The position numbers and the translations under genes are program-made. Positions 35,715 to 43,469 of a stretch of 48,040 nucleotides of DNA are shown here, one piece after another (positions within the stretch are counted from its first letter, which is position 1; each line of letters opens with the position of its first letter). Source of the stretch: FEN-1297 sp964498065 (GTDB taxonomy: Bacteria; Bacteroidota; Ignavibacteria; Ignavibacteriales; Ignavibacteriaceae); assembly GCA_964498065.1 (NCBI GenBank), contig CAZCFZ010000026.1:1-48040 (forward strand). Reading direction: 5' to 3'. The notes beneath the pieces were generated by a model, which did no database searches, had not been told where the DNA came from, and saw nothing but the letters and a program-made list of their open reading frames with translations.

Positions 35715-36173
35715 ATGAGAAAAATAAAAATTACGTTATGCATTCTTTCAGTACTAAGTCTGGTATTTATAACAGAATCATTTGCACAAAGAGGTATGAG
35801 GCAAAGAGGAAATACGGGTTGGGGGTCAAGGTCCGTTTATAATAGAATGTACAATCCGGCAACATTAGAAAGCATAAAAGGCGAAGTAGTAAAAGTGGAT
35901 AAGATAATTCCTCTTAAAGGGATGTCTTACGGAATCCATATAATGTTAAAGACAAAGAAAGAAACAGTGTCTGTTCATCTTGGTCCTGCATGGTATTTCA
36001 ATAGTCACAATTACATAGTTAATATAAAAGATAAAATTGAAATAACCGGTTCCAGAATAACTTACAATGGAAAGCCCGCAGTTATTGCTTCGGAAATGAA
36101 AACGGGTAATAAAGTTATTAAACTTAGGGATGAAAATGGCTATCCTCTTTGGAGCGGAAGCAAAAGAAAGTAA
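35715..36173 (+). CDS. exported small OB-fold-like protein
   Basis: A 152-residue protein with a signal peptide (cleavage near residue 25, SFAQ), a short Arg/Gly-rich stretch, then a compact beta domain: LESIKGEVVKVDKIIP, GMSYGIHIMLKT, VHLGPAWYF, IKDKIEITGSRI and a C-terminal KLRDENGYPLW. The GEVV-VD opening and alternating short strands resemble an OB fold. Close relatives in anaerobes are sometimes labelled DNA-binding, which a signal peptide makes unlikely. It is probably periplasmic. Function unknown; its place in the operon suggests a metal or redox role. The ATG follows AAAGGAG. Confidence 0.7.
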   Translation: MRKIKITLCILSVLSLVFITESFAQRGMRQRGNTGWGSRSVYNRMYNPATLESIKGEVVKVDKIIPLKGMSYGIHIMLKTKKETVSVHLGPAWYFNSHNYIVNIKDKIEITGSRITYNGKPAVIASEMKTGNKVIKLRDENGYPLWSGSKRK

Positions 36174-36194
36174 AGAAATAGAAGGAATGTTACA

Positions 36195-36560
36195 ATGTTA
36201 ATATTAATCGGTTCCGACGGAAACAATTTGGAAAGTCCGGTTGCAAAAAGATTTGGACATGCAAATTATTATATCGTATTCGATACTGAAACAAAAACTT
36301 ACAAAGCATTTGCAAATAATAATGAAGGACATAACCACGACAATCTCGTAGAATATTTAGACAAAGGAGTAAAAGCTTTTATTGTCGGTAATATTGGACC
36401 TCATGCTTTCGATATTTTACAAACCGGAGATGCCAAAGTTTATTTAGCGCGTAAAATGAAAACTGCTGAAGCAATTGAACTATTTTCAAAAAATTCACTT
36501 AAAGAATTGTTGGAACCGACTATGAGAAAAAGCATTGAACAAAAGAGACATGGATACTAA
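36195..36560 (+). CDS. NifX/MTH1175-family protein 1
   Basis: A 121-residue ribonuclease-H-like-fold protein of the dinitrogenase iron-molybdenum cofactor family. The signs are the opening strand LILIGSDGN, KRFGHANYYIVFD where others have FGRC, the central VKAFIVGNIGPHAFDIL, and a C-terminal helix. Family members bind Fe-Mo or Mo-Cu-S clusters (NifX, NafY, orange protein) or have unknown roles. This copy lacks the Cys of FGRC and has a His in its place, and carries an extra NEGHNHDN segment that could bind metal. It overlaps the next NifX-like gene by 11 bases. The start follows GAAGGA. Confidence 0.82.
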   Translation: MLILIGSDGNNLESPVAKRFGHANYYIVFDTETKTYKAFANNNEGHNHDNLVEYLDKGVKAFIVGNIGPHAFDILQTGDAKVYLARKMKTAEAIELFSKNSLKELLEPTMRKSIEQKRHGY

Positions 36561-36918
36561 AAAGAATACAAATAAAATTGCAGTCCCATCTATGGGAAAA
36601 AGCCCGGATGCTTTAATGAGCGAAAGTTTCGGACGCTGCCCCTTTATAATTATATATGATAATGAGAGTAGAACGTACAACTCATTTGAAAATATGGGAG
36701 CAAAAGTCCAAGATGGTTCGGGATTAAGAGCAGCTGAAATATTAATACAAAACAAAGTAAATCAATTGTTGACAGTTGAAATCGGAAGAAAAGCATATTC
36801 CGTTTTATCGAATGAACATATCGCAATTAATATTTTAAAATCAACTGGTAAAATTAAATCCCTTATTAATAAATTTTTGAAAAAGGAGCAAAAAATTAAC
36901 CGGCTTAATAATCATTAA
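36550..36918 (+). CDS. NifX/MTH1175-family protein 2
   Basis: A 122-residue paralogue with the family motifs KIAVPSMGKSPDAL, SFGRCPFIIIYD, a DGSGLRAAEILI segment and a QLLTVEIGRKAYSVL strand-helix. The FGRC cysteine is present. I take the ATG at 36550, inside the end of the preceding gene, over an upstream TTG at 36535; the 11-base overlap implies translational coupling. It may act as a chaperone or carrier for a metal-sulfur cluster; no substrate is known. A lysine-rich tail follows the domain. Confidence 0.82.
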   Translation: MDTKKNTNKIAVPSMGKSPDALMSESFGRCPFIIIYDNESRTYNSFENMGAKVQDGSGLRAAEILIQNKVNQLLTVEIGRKAYSVLSNEHIAINILKSTGKIKSLINKFLKKEQKINRLNNH

Positions 36919-36957
36919 AGGATTAAGCATAAATCAATTTTTGAGGAATTCAAAACA

Positions 36958-37893
36958 ATGTCAATTGTTTTTGGTCCAATACCGTCGCGCAGATTAGGTA
37001 GAAGCCTGGGGATAAATAATATTCCCCATAAGGTCTGCAATTATTCATGCATTTATTGCCAGTTAGGCAGTACGAACTATATGTCGATAAAAAGACAGGA
37101 ATTTTTTACTCCCCAAATTATTTATTCTGAAGTTGTTAAAAAAGTTAACCGGTTATTAAAAGCAGGAGAAAATATTGATTTTATAACTTTTGTCCCGGAA
37201 GGTGAACCAACTTTTGATATTAATCTTGGTAAAACAATTGAAAAATTAAAGGAACTGAAAATCAAAATTGCTGTAATTACAAATTCATCTTTAATATGGG
37301 TAAAGGAAATTCAGGATGATTTAATGAAAGCAGATTTAGTTTCGGTTAAAATCGATTCGGTTTTTGAAAAAATATGGAAGAATCTTAACAGACCACATGG
37401 AATTCTAAGACTTAAAAAAATAATTCAAGGTATTGAAGAATTTGCTTCAAAATTTAAGGGAAGATTGATCACAGAAACTATGTTGGTAAAGGGGTTAAAC
37501 GATTCCATAGAATCAATATACAAAACAGCCTACTTCATTAAGCAAATTAAACCGGAAAAGGCATTTATTTTAGTCCCGACAAGACCACCCGCAGAAATTT
37601 GGGTATTGCCGCCTGAGTTAAATCTATTAACCGCCGCTTTCCAAATATATTACAGCATCATAGGTAATGCCGAACTTTTAAATTCAACTGAAGGTACAAA
37701 ATTCAGTTTTTCTTCTGATGCGGAAAGCGAATTATTGAGTATCCTTACTGTTCATCCAATGCAAAAAGATGCGGTTGAGGAATTTTTATATAAAGCAAAT
37801 ACTCAATGGAACGTAGTTAATAATTTGATTAGTCAAAATATCATAAAAGAAACTGAATACTCCGGTAATCGTTATTTAATAAGAAATAAATGA
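36958..37893 (+). CDS. radical SAM protein 1 (COG0731-like)
   Basis: A 311-residue radical SAM enzyme. The 4Fe-4S cysteines are in CNYSCIYCQ, which follows the family-specific N-terminus FGPIPSRRLGRSLGIN. TFVPEGEPTFD is the GGE-like SAM contact. ITNSSL, SVKIDS and ETMLVKGLNDS follow as later barrel strands, and a C-terminal winged-helix-like region (about 240-311) completes it. It belongs to the uncharacterised COG0731-type group related to wyosine synthases. A close paralogue of 310 residues is encoded 2 kb downstream in the same operon. Start supported by GAGGA. Confidence 0.9.
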   Translation: MSIVFGPIPSRRLGRSLGINNIPHKVCNYSCIYCQLGSTNYMSIKRQEFFTPQIIYSEVVKKVNRLLKAGENIDFITFVPEGEPTFDINLGKTIEKLKELKIKIAVITNSSLIWVKEIQDDLMKADLVSVKIDSVFEKIWKNLNRPHGILRLKKIIQGIEEFASKFKGRLITETMLVKGLNDSIESIYKTAYFIKQIKPEKAFILVPTRPPAEIWVLPPELNLLTAAFQIYYSIIGNAELLNSTEGTKFSFSSDAESELLSILTVHPMQKDAVEEFLYKANTQWNVVNNLISQNIIKETEYSGNRYLIRNK

Positions 37894-37906
37894 AAGGAGT
37901 TTATTT

Positions 37907-38959
37907 ATGCGCTCAGTCTTTTACTTATTGATAATTGCGGGAGTAACTTTTGCTCTTTCTTGTTCGGCATTTTCTCAACAGAAGGAGGAAAAAGAATGCA
38001 TGTTTAAATCAAGTCTTCATTACACTGTGGAAGGAATGTCTTACTGGTACGATAAATCTCATAGTGGTTTGGAACTGGTTACAGGTGTTCCATATTCAGA
38101 TCTTACGTGTAAAAATTGTCATATTGCGAGCTGCGATGTATGCCATAAATTAGTTAAGGATGGAAAAGCGGTTTATTCAAATGCAGCAGCAAAAAATATG
38201 GATATGTGTTTAAAGTGCCATGCAAGGGAAGCTTCAATTATGAAAATTGATCAAAAGAATAGTACACCGGATGTTCACTTTGCTTCTGGTATGCAATGTA
38301 TGGACTGCCATACAGCAAGGGAAATGCACGGTGATGGATTTAAGTATTCTTCTATGAAACAAGAAGGAGTAATGGATGTAAAGTGCGAGCAGTGCCATAA
38401 TAAAATCAATCAGACTATCTCCCATACTATTCACGGGAATAAACTGGATTGCAAATCATGTCATGTAAGACAGGTAGTTAGCTGCACCAACTGTCACTTT
38501 GAAACAATGGTTAAAGAAGGAAAAAGAGTTGCAATTCCTGTCTCCGGCTGGGAATTTTTAATGAACTACAACGGTAAAGTTACCTCAGCCAATATGCAGA
38601 CATTTGTAGTACCGGGAAATAAAACTTTCTTAATGTTTGCACCGCAGTTCAGCCATTCAGTATCAAAAGAAGGTAAGAAATGCGAAGAATGCCATAATAC
38701 GGCTAATGTAAAAAATGTTGATAAAGGAACTATCAATTTAACATGGCTTGTAGGTGAAAAAGTAGAACAAATAAAAGGTGTAATACCGGTAGTTGATGGT
38801 GTCCAATACAATTCCATTTTTCAAAATTATGAAAGCGGAAAATGGACAGTGATTAAAGGTCCTGAAAAGCCGAAGGTTCAATATACCGGGTTTGGAAGTC
38901 CTTTAACAAAGGATCAACTCAATAAGTTATTAAAGACGCAAAAATCCGAGGGCAAATGA
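37907..38959 (+). CDS. multiheme cytochrome c with eight CXXCH sites
   Basis: A 350-residue exported protein with a signal peptide (residues 1-23). Eight CXXCH heme-binding motifs are visible in order: CKNCH, CDVCH, CLKCH, CMDCH, CEQCH, CKSCH, CTNCH and CEECH. The first seven cluster in residues 65-200; a long insert precedes the eighth. Several extra His residues can serve as distal ligands. It is probably a periplasmic electron carrier or reductase subunit; the substrate is not evident. It starts 13 bases after the radical SAM gene (AAAGGAG site) and overlaps trmO by ATGA, so is firmly in the operon. Confidence 0.92.
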   Translation: MRSVFYLLIIAGVTFALSCSAFSQQKEEKECMFKSSLHYTVEGMSYWYDKSHSGLELVTGVPYSDLTCKNCHIASCDVCHKLVKDGKAVYSNAAAKNMDMCLKCHAREASIMKIDQKNSTPDVHFASGMQCMDCHTAREMHGDGFKYSSMKQEGVMDVKCEQCHNKINQTISHTIHGNKLDCKSCHVRQVVSCTNCHFETMVKEGKRVAIPVSGWEFLMNYNGKVTSANMQTFVVPGNKTFLMFAPQFSHSVSKEGKKCEECHNTANVKNVDKGTINLTWLVGEKVEQIKGVIPVVDGVQYNSIFQNYESGKWTVIKGPEKPKVQYTGFGSPLTKDQLNKLLKTQKSEGK

Positions 38960-39444
38960 ATTATAAAGAATTTATATACAAACCAATAGGAATAATTCGT
39001 TCACCATTCAAAACAATTGAAGGTGTTCCGATTCAGCCTGCAGGTGCAAAAGGAACTAAAGGTGAAGTAAAAGTTTACAAGAAATATTCAACCGGATTAA
39101 AAAGTTTGGAGGGATTTTCGCATATAATTTTAATATATCATTTCCATTTGTCTAGAGGATATAAATTGCTAGTCGTTCCTTTTATGGATGTTGAAGAGCG
39201 CGGAGTTTTTGCTACCCGTGCTCCTAAACGCCCGAACCCGGTAGGAATATCGGTTGTAAAAATAAACTCAATAAAGGACAGTACGATTGAAGTTGATAAT
39301 ATTGATATAATCGACGGAACTCCGCTTCTCGATATAAAACCTTATATAAGCCGCTTTGATAATATAACTAAAGAAAAAAACGGTTGGTACTCGAAAAGCG
39401 GAAATGACGTAAGCAAGATAAAAGCAGATAAAAGGTTTAAATAA
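38956..39444 (+). CDS. trmO: tRNA (N6-threonylcarbamoyladenosine37-N6)-methyltransferase TrmO-like
   Basis: A 162-residue protein of the TsaA/TrmO family. Signature blocks are YKPIGIIRSPFKT near the N-terminus, the SAM-binding FATRAPKRPNPVGISVV, and DGTPLLDIKPYI. In E. coli TrmO methylates t6A37 of tRNA-Thr; archaeal and anaerobe versions often sit in metal-cofactor gene clusters, and their substrate is untested. The C-terminal domain seen in longer members is short here. The start codon overlaps the cytochrome stop (ATGA). Confidence 0.88.
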   Translation: MNYKEFIYKPIGIIRSPFKTIEGVPIQPAGAKGTKGEVKVYKKYSTGLKSLEGFSHIILIYHFHLSRGYKLLVVPFMDVEERGVFATRAPKRPNPVGISVVKINSIKDSTIEVDNIDIIDGTPLLDIKPYISRFDNITKEKNGWYSKSGNDVSKIKADKRFK

Positions 39445-39457
39445 AAATGAGAGTACT

Positions 39458-39907
39458 ATGAAATTAATAAAAATAAATCCGCCGTTTTATTTTTATCTAT
39501 TTCTTCTAATTATCCTGATAGTTCACTTTCTAACTCCGGTGATAAATTTTATTTATTTCCCTTTTACGCTATTAGGTATTATCCCGATACTTATCGGTAT
39601 TATTTTAAATCTAGCTGCAGATTCATCATTCAAAAAAAACAATACGACAGTAAAACCGTTGTTGGAATCGGAAGTATTGATAACTACCGGTGTTTTTAAG
39701 ATTACCAGGAATCCGATGTATTTGGGTTTTGTGTTAATTCTTCTCGGTATTGCAGTATTATTAGGATCAATATTGCCTTTTATAGTTATCATATTTTTTG
39801 CGGTATTTCTTGACATTGTTTTTATAAATTATGAAGAAAAGAAGCTTGAAAATATTTTTGAAGGTAAATGGCTTGAATATAAAAATAGTGTGAGAAGATG
39901 GATTTAA
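39458..39907 (+). CDS. isoprenylcysteine/phospholipid methyltransferase-like membrane protein
   Basis: A 149-residue integral membrane protein with about four transmembrane segments. The C-terminal half carries the ICMT/PEMT signature: TGVFKITRNPMYLGFVL for SAM binding, then NYEEKKLENIFEGKWLEYKNSVRRWI. Family members methylate isoprenylcysteine, phosphatidylethanolamine or small lipids and quinone-like molecules; in bacteria the substrate is seldom known. It lies 13 bases after trmO. Confidence 0.85.
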   Translation: MKLIKINPPFYFYLFLLIILIVHFLTPVINFIYFPFTLLGIIPILIGIILNLAADSSFKKNNTTVKPLLESEVLITTGVFKITRNPMYLGFVLILLGIAVLLGSILPFIVIIFFAVFLDIVFINYEEKKLENIFEGKWLEYKNSVRRWI

Positions 39908-39938
39908 TGTTATTATTAAGTCGGAAAGGTAAAGGGAA

Positions 39939-40871
39939 ATGATTGTGTTCGGACCAATTCCTTCGAGGAGATTAGGCAGAAGCCTGGGAATAAATAATAT
40001 CCCTCCGAAAGTTTGCAGCTACTCCTGCATATATTGCCAGGCTGGCAGAACTGATTTAATGTCTATTCAAAGGAAAGAATTTTTCTCTCCCGGTGAGATT
40101 TACAATGAGGTTGCCGGAAAGATTGAGCAATTAAATAAGGCTGATGAAACTATTGATTATTTAAGTTTTGTTCCTGACGGAGAACCAACACTTGATATAA
40201 ACCTGGGAAAAACGATAAAAAGATTAAAAGCCTTCGGGATTAAAATTGCCGTTATTACAAATTCCTCTTTGCTGTGGGATAAGGACGTTAAAAATAATTT
40301 ATTAAACGCCGATTTGGTTTCTCTGAAGATTGATTCGGTATTTCAAAAAAATTGGCGAAAAATAAACAGGCCTCACGGCTTACTGGAGCTCAACAAAATA
40401 ATGAAAGGAATTGAAGACTTTTCTAATTCATTTAAAGGAAAATTAATTACCGAAACAATGCTTGTTAAAGGAATAAATGATTCTATAGAATCTCTCTACA
40501 AGACAGCCGGATTTATAAAACAAATTCACCCCGAAAAAGCATATGTTTTAGTACCGACCAGACCACCTGCCGAAGCGAACATAAAAGTACCGGAAGATCG
40601 AATTATAACTGAGGCTCATCAAATATTTAGCAGTGTAACCGGTAATGCGAAACTTTTAGTCTATGATGAAGATAATAATTTCAGCTTTTTCTCAGACATC
40701 GAACAAGAATTATTAAGTATTGTGGCTGTTCATCCGATGAGGAAAGATGCAGTTAAGAAATTTCTAAATAAGTCGAATTCTTCTTGGGATTTAATAATTA
40801 ATTTAATTAAGAAAAAAATATTACGGGAAATCAAATTTGCAGGAAACACTTATTTTATAAAAAATCGTTAG
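39939..40871 (+). CDS. radical SAM protein 2 (COG0731-like)
   Basis: A 310-residue paralogue of the radical SAM protein at 36958-37893, alike from the N-terminus (FGPIPSRRLGRSLGIN) to the C-terminal helix-turn-helix-like end. The 4Fe-4S motif is CSYSCIYCQ, and FVPDGEPTLD replaces the FVPEGEPTFD of the first copy. Retention of two copies in one operon suggests division of labour or a heterodimer. It starts after GGTAAAGGGAA and ends ten bases before the DUF5320 gene. Confidence 0.9.
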   Translation: MIVFGPIPSRRLGRSLGINNIPPKVCSYSCIYCQAGRTDLMSIQRKEFFSPGEIYNEVAGKIEQLNKADETIDYLSFVPDGEPTLDINLGKTIKRLKAFGIKIAVITNSSLLWDKDVKNNLLNADLVSLKIDSVFQKNWRKINRPHGLLELNKIMKGIEDFSNSFKGKLITETMLVKGINDSIESLYKTAGFIKQIHPEKAYVLVPTRPPAEANIKVPEDRIITEAHQIFSSVTGNAKLLVYDEDNNFSFFSDIEQELLSIVAVHPMRKDAVKKFLNKSNSSWDLIINLIKKKILREIKFAGNTYFIKNR

Positions 40872-40880
40872 GAGGTTATT

Positions 40881-41144
40881 ATGCCAAACTTTGATGGATC
40901 AGGTCCTCAAGGCCAAGGGCCTTTGACAGGCAGAAGAAGAGGACGCTGCCGTGATGATAAAACAACCCAAACTGATAAATCCGAAGCCACAAATGAAAAT
41001 GCAGAAGATAAGGAAGTAATTTACGGATTGGGCCGCGGCGGAAGACCTCGCGGAGGCGCCGGTAACCGTTTGGGCGGAGGTTTCGGTCAAGGTGCCGGAA
41101 GAAGAAACGGCAGAGGCCGCGGAAGAGGATTCGGTAACAGATAA
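40881..41144 (+). CDS. DUF5320 glycine/arginine-rich protein
   Basis: An 87-residue protein that opens with the family hallmark MPNFDGSGPQGQGPLTGRRRGRC and ends in a Gly/Arg-rich, low-complexity tail (GRGRGRGFGNR). Small DUF5320 proteins are found almost only in anaerobes beside NifX/MTH1175 and MinD-type genes; no function has been shown. The single Cys and the Arg tail suggest binding to a cluster, nucleic acid or partner. AGGAGG stands seven bases before the ATG. Confidence 0.88.
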   Translation: MPNFDGSGPQGQGPLTGRRRGRCRDDKTTQTDKSEATNENAEDKEVIYGLGRGGRPRGGAGNRLGGGFGQGAGRRNGRGRGRGFGNR

Positions 41145-41159
41145 AACGAAACTGAAACT

Positions 41160-41564
41160 ATGTTAATAGCAATTACATCGGAGGGAACGGATTTAAATTC
41201 TTTGGCATCCGAAAAATTCGGGAGATCGCCTTTCATAATTTTTTATGATACAGGGAAAAATATATTTGTGTCCTTTCGAAATCCTTTCACAAATATTTTT
41301 GACGGAGCCGGAATTCAGACATCTCAAATTATAATTGAGAAAAATGTTTCCGCATTAATTACTATCGAGATAGGATTAAATGCATTTCGTTTTTTAAAAT
41401 CTGCAGGTGTTGAGGTATACCTTTGTTCTAAAATGAAAATATCCGAGATTGCTGGAAATTTTATGAAGGGTAAATTGGTCAAAGTTAATCGAAATTATTT
41501 TCAAAATTATAAAATTAAAATAGGAGGAAAAAGAAGGAGAGATAGAAAGCATAAATTTAACTGA
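41160..41564 (+). CDS. NifX/MTH1175-family protein 3
   Basis: A 134-residue paralogue: LIAITSEGTDLNSL, KFGRSPFIIFYD, DGAGIQTSQIIIEK and ALITIEIGLNAFRFL fit the family fold, but Ser replaces the Cys of FGRC. One Cys lies later, in VEVYLCSKM. The C-terminal tail is strongly basic (KIGGKRRRDRKHKFN). It is most similar by eye to protein 2 (36550-36918). It is the last gene before the 137-bp MITE-like element. Confidence 0.8.
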   Translation: MLIAITSEGTDLNSLASEKFGRSPFIIFYDTGKNIFVSFRNPFTNIFDGAGIQTSQIIIEKNVSALITIEIGLNAFRFLKSAGVEVYLCSKMKISEIAGNFMKGKLVKVNRNYFQNYKIKIGGKRRRDRKHKFN

Positions 41565-41572
41565 ACTGATTT

Positions 41573-41709
41573 GGTAGTGTCTTAATTTGACGTAATTAAT
41601 ATTGACGAATAAGTCACCCCTCGACTCCGCTCGGGATGACAATTTAAATGCATTTTTAATGGTGAGCGAAGTCGAACCATGAATTAGGAGGACAAATTAG
41701 AATACTACC
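41573..41709. mobile_element. 137-bp MITE-like element with paired hairpins
   Basis: Imperfect terminal inverted repeats of 17 bp (14 of 17 matching): GGTAGTGTCTTAATTTG at 41573-41589 and its counterpart ending ACTACC at 41709. Inside are two hairpins, GTCA-C-CCC...GGG-A-TGAC (41613-41640) and ATGGT...ACCAT (41659-41680), whose loops TCGACTCCGCTC and GAGCGAAGTCGA are complementary to each other at 11 of 12 bases. No coding capacity and no obvious target duplication. It is richer in GC than its surroundings. Confidence 0.7.
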
Positions 41710-41776
41710 ATCATCTTATACCTTAGCTGTATTATTTAATTAACTAAATTTAAAAACAAAATAATAGGAGAAGATA

Positions 41777-42436
41777 ATGGATACAAACGGATTCAAAACC
41801 GGAATACCTTTGATAGGCGAAAAAATGCCGAGTATCAAAGTACAAACAACTCACGGTATTAAAACCATACCGGATGATTATAAAGGTAAATGGTTCGTTT
41901 TGTTCAGTCATCCCGGTGATTTTACACCAGTGTGTACAACCGAATTCTTTGCCTTCGCTAGAAGAAATGAAGAATTCAAAAAACTAAACACAGAATTAAT
42001 CGGCCTTTCAATTGATCAAGTTTTTTCACATATAAAATGGGTTGAGTGGATAAACGAAAAATTGAAAATGAAAATTCCTTTCCCAATAATAGCAGACGAT
42101 ATGGGTCATGTAGCAACAAAACTTGGAATGATTCATCCCGGCAAAGGTACAAATACGGTTCGCGCCGTTTTTATAGTTGATCCGGAAGGATTAATACGTC
42201 TGATGGTTTATTATCCGCAGGAAATAGGCAGGCAGGTAGATGAAATATTGAGGGCGTTAAAAGCCTTACAGATATCGGATAAGAACAAAGTAGCAATGCC
42301 GGAAAATTGGCCGAACAATGAATTAATAAAAGACAAAGTAATTATACCGCCGCCGAAAGATTTTGCAGGAGCTGAAGCAAGAATGAATCCTACAAACGGA
42401 TATGACTGGTGGTTTACATTTAAAGAACTAAACTAA
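41777..42436 (+). CDS. Prx6-type peroxiredoxin
   Basis: A 219-residue peroxiredoxin. The peroxidatic Cys is in HPGDFTPVCTTEF (the PxxxTxxC motif). Length, the GLSIDQVFSHIKWVEWI segment, and the C-terminal arm (MPENWPNNELIKDKVIIPPPKDF, YDWWFTFKEL) identify the Prx6/archaeal-type group, which reduces hydrogen peroxide and organic peroxides in the cytosol. No resolving Cys in the usual C-terminal position was seen, so it may work as 1-Cys. It follows AATAGGAGAAG and heads a three-gene run with ten bases to the next gene. Confidence 0.94.
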   Translation: MDTNGFKTGIPLIGEKMPSIKVQTTHGIKTIPDDYKGKWFVLFSHPGDFTPVCTTEFFAFARRNEEFKKLNTELIGLSIDQVFSHIKWVEWINEKLKMKIPFPIIADDMGHVATKLGMIHPGKGTNTVRAVFIVDPEGLIRLMVYYPQEIGRQVDEILRALKALQISDKNKVAMPENWPNNELIKDKVIIPPPKDFAGAEARMNPTNGYDWWFTFKELN

Positions 42437-42445
42437 GGAACTAAT

Positions 42446-42832
42446 ATGAATTATCGTTTAGCAGTTGCAATTGAAGAAAACGGAAACAAAGAAATAGTTG
42501 CCGAACATTTTGGAAGATGTTCCAAATTTAATGTTTGCGAATTTGACGACAAGAAACAAGTTATAAAGTACGAAACATACTTTAATCCTTTGGCAGGAGA
42601 ACACGGAGGAGCTTGCCAATTGCCGGGTTATGTAAGTCAGTTTAATGTTAATACCATTATTGCAGGCGGTATGGGACAAAAGGCAGTGTCTAATTTTCTT
42701 TCCTTCGGTATAAATGTCATTACCGCACCGGGGATTCTTTATAAAGACGCTATAAATCTTTTTATTCAAGATAAACTAAGCGGCTATGAAGTATGCTCGC
42801 AAAACCATGATCATGAATGCCATAATAATTAA
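42446..42832 (+). CDS. NifX/MTH1175-family protein 4
   Basis: A 128-residue paralogue and the most canonical of the set: AEHFGRCSKFNVCEFD, a NPLAGEHGGACQLP block, VNTIIAGGMGQKAVSNFL and the closing GINVITAPG strand. It has Cys in FGRC, a second Cys seven residues later, a third in HGGACQLP, and a Cys/His-rich tail ending CSQNHDHECHNN, so it is well furnished to bind metal. It lies ten bases after the peroxiredoxin gene and 17 before the pyruvoyl decarboxylase. Confidence 0.88.
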   Translation: MNYRLAVAIEENGNKEIVAEHFGRCSKFNVCEFDDKKQVIKYETYFNPLAGEHGGACQLPGYVSQFNVNTIIAGGMGQKAVSNFLSFGINVITAPGILYKDAINLFIQDKLSGYEVCSQNHDHECHNN

Positions 42833-42849
42833 ATCTAGGAGGATGAAAA

Positions 42850-43395
42850 TTGTACGTCCCTACAAAAATATTTTTTACAAAAGGTGTTGGCAGACATAAA
42901 GATTATTTAAGCTCCTTTGAAGCCGCTTTACGAAGTGCGGGAATAGAAATATGTAATCTCGTAACCGTCAGCAGCATATTTCCGCCCGGCTGCAAAAGAA
43001 TTTCGCGAGAAGAAGGACTAAAAGAAATTAATCCGGGTCAAATTACCTTTGCAGTAATGGCAAGAAATTCTACAAACGAACCGAACAGATTAATTGCTTC
43101 TTCAATAGGAGTTGCTATTCCTGCAGACGGCAATCAATACGGTTACCTCTCGGAATATCATCCATTCGGTGTTAAAGAAAAAATTGCCGGAGATTATGCC
43201 GAAGACCTTGCCGCTCAAATGCTTGCAACAACATTAGGTGTTGAATTTGATGCGGATGTTGATTGGAACGAAAGAGAACAGGTTTTTAAAATGTCCGGGA
43301 AAATTGTAAAAACATTTAATATTACACAATCTGCCGAAGGCGATAGAACGGGTTTATGGACAACAGTTGTTGCAGCTGCTATTCTTTTACCTTAA
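42850..43395 (+). CDS. pdaD: pyruvoyl-dependent arginine decarboxylase
   Basis: A 181-residue PvlArgDC-family protein. Self-cleavage is expected between the serines of VSSIFPPGC (about residues 41-42), the second becoming the pyruvoyl group. Other marks are the opening PTKIFFTKGVGRHKDYLSSFE, the SIGVAIPADG strand and YLSEYHPFG. The enzyme makes agmatine from arginine for polyamine synthesis or acid resistance. The start is TTG, supported by a perfect AGGAGG seven bases upstream and by family alignment. Why it sits among metal-cluster genes is unclear. Confidence 0.93.
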   Translation: MYVPTKIFFTKGVGRHKDYLSSFEAALRSAGIEICNLVTVSSIFPPGCKRISREEGLKEINPGQITFAVMARNSTNEPNRLIASSIGVAIPADGNQYGYLSEYHPFGVKEKIAGDYAEDLAAQMLATTLGVEFDADVDWNEREQVFKMSGKIVKTFNITQSAEGDRTGLWTTVVAAAILLP

Positions 43396-43424
43396 TGCAG
43401 TTATTCTTTATTAGAATTAAATAT

Positions 43425-43469
43425 CTTAATCATAATCTTGTTCTTACTCATATTTAGATTATGATTAAG
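43425..43469. repeat. perfect 14-bp inverted repeat
   Basis: CTTAATCATAATCT (43425-43438) and its exact complement AGATTATGATTAAG (43456-43469) with a 17-base loop, directly followed by the dispersed word GATTAAGAGCAAGA. It lies 30 bases after the decarboxylase stop and may serve as a transcript end or processing site, though no T tract follows. Confidence 0.8.

Noticed and set aside
38234..38434. Minus-strand frame across the cytochrome gene
   Set aside because: It is a shadow; the plus strand encodes eight CXXCH motifs.
34846..43395. Nitrogen fixation cluster
   Set aside because: NifX-family proteins are present, but there are no nifHDK, nifE, nifN or NifB-type genes; the radical SAM proteins lack NifB architecture.
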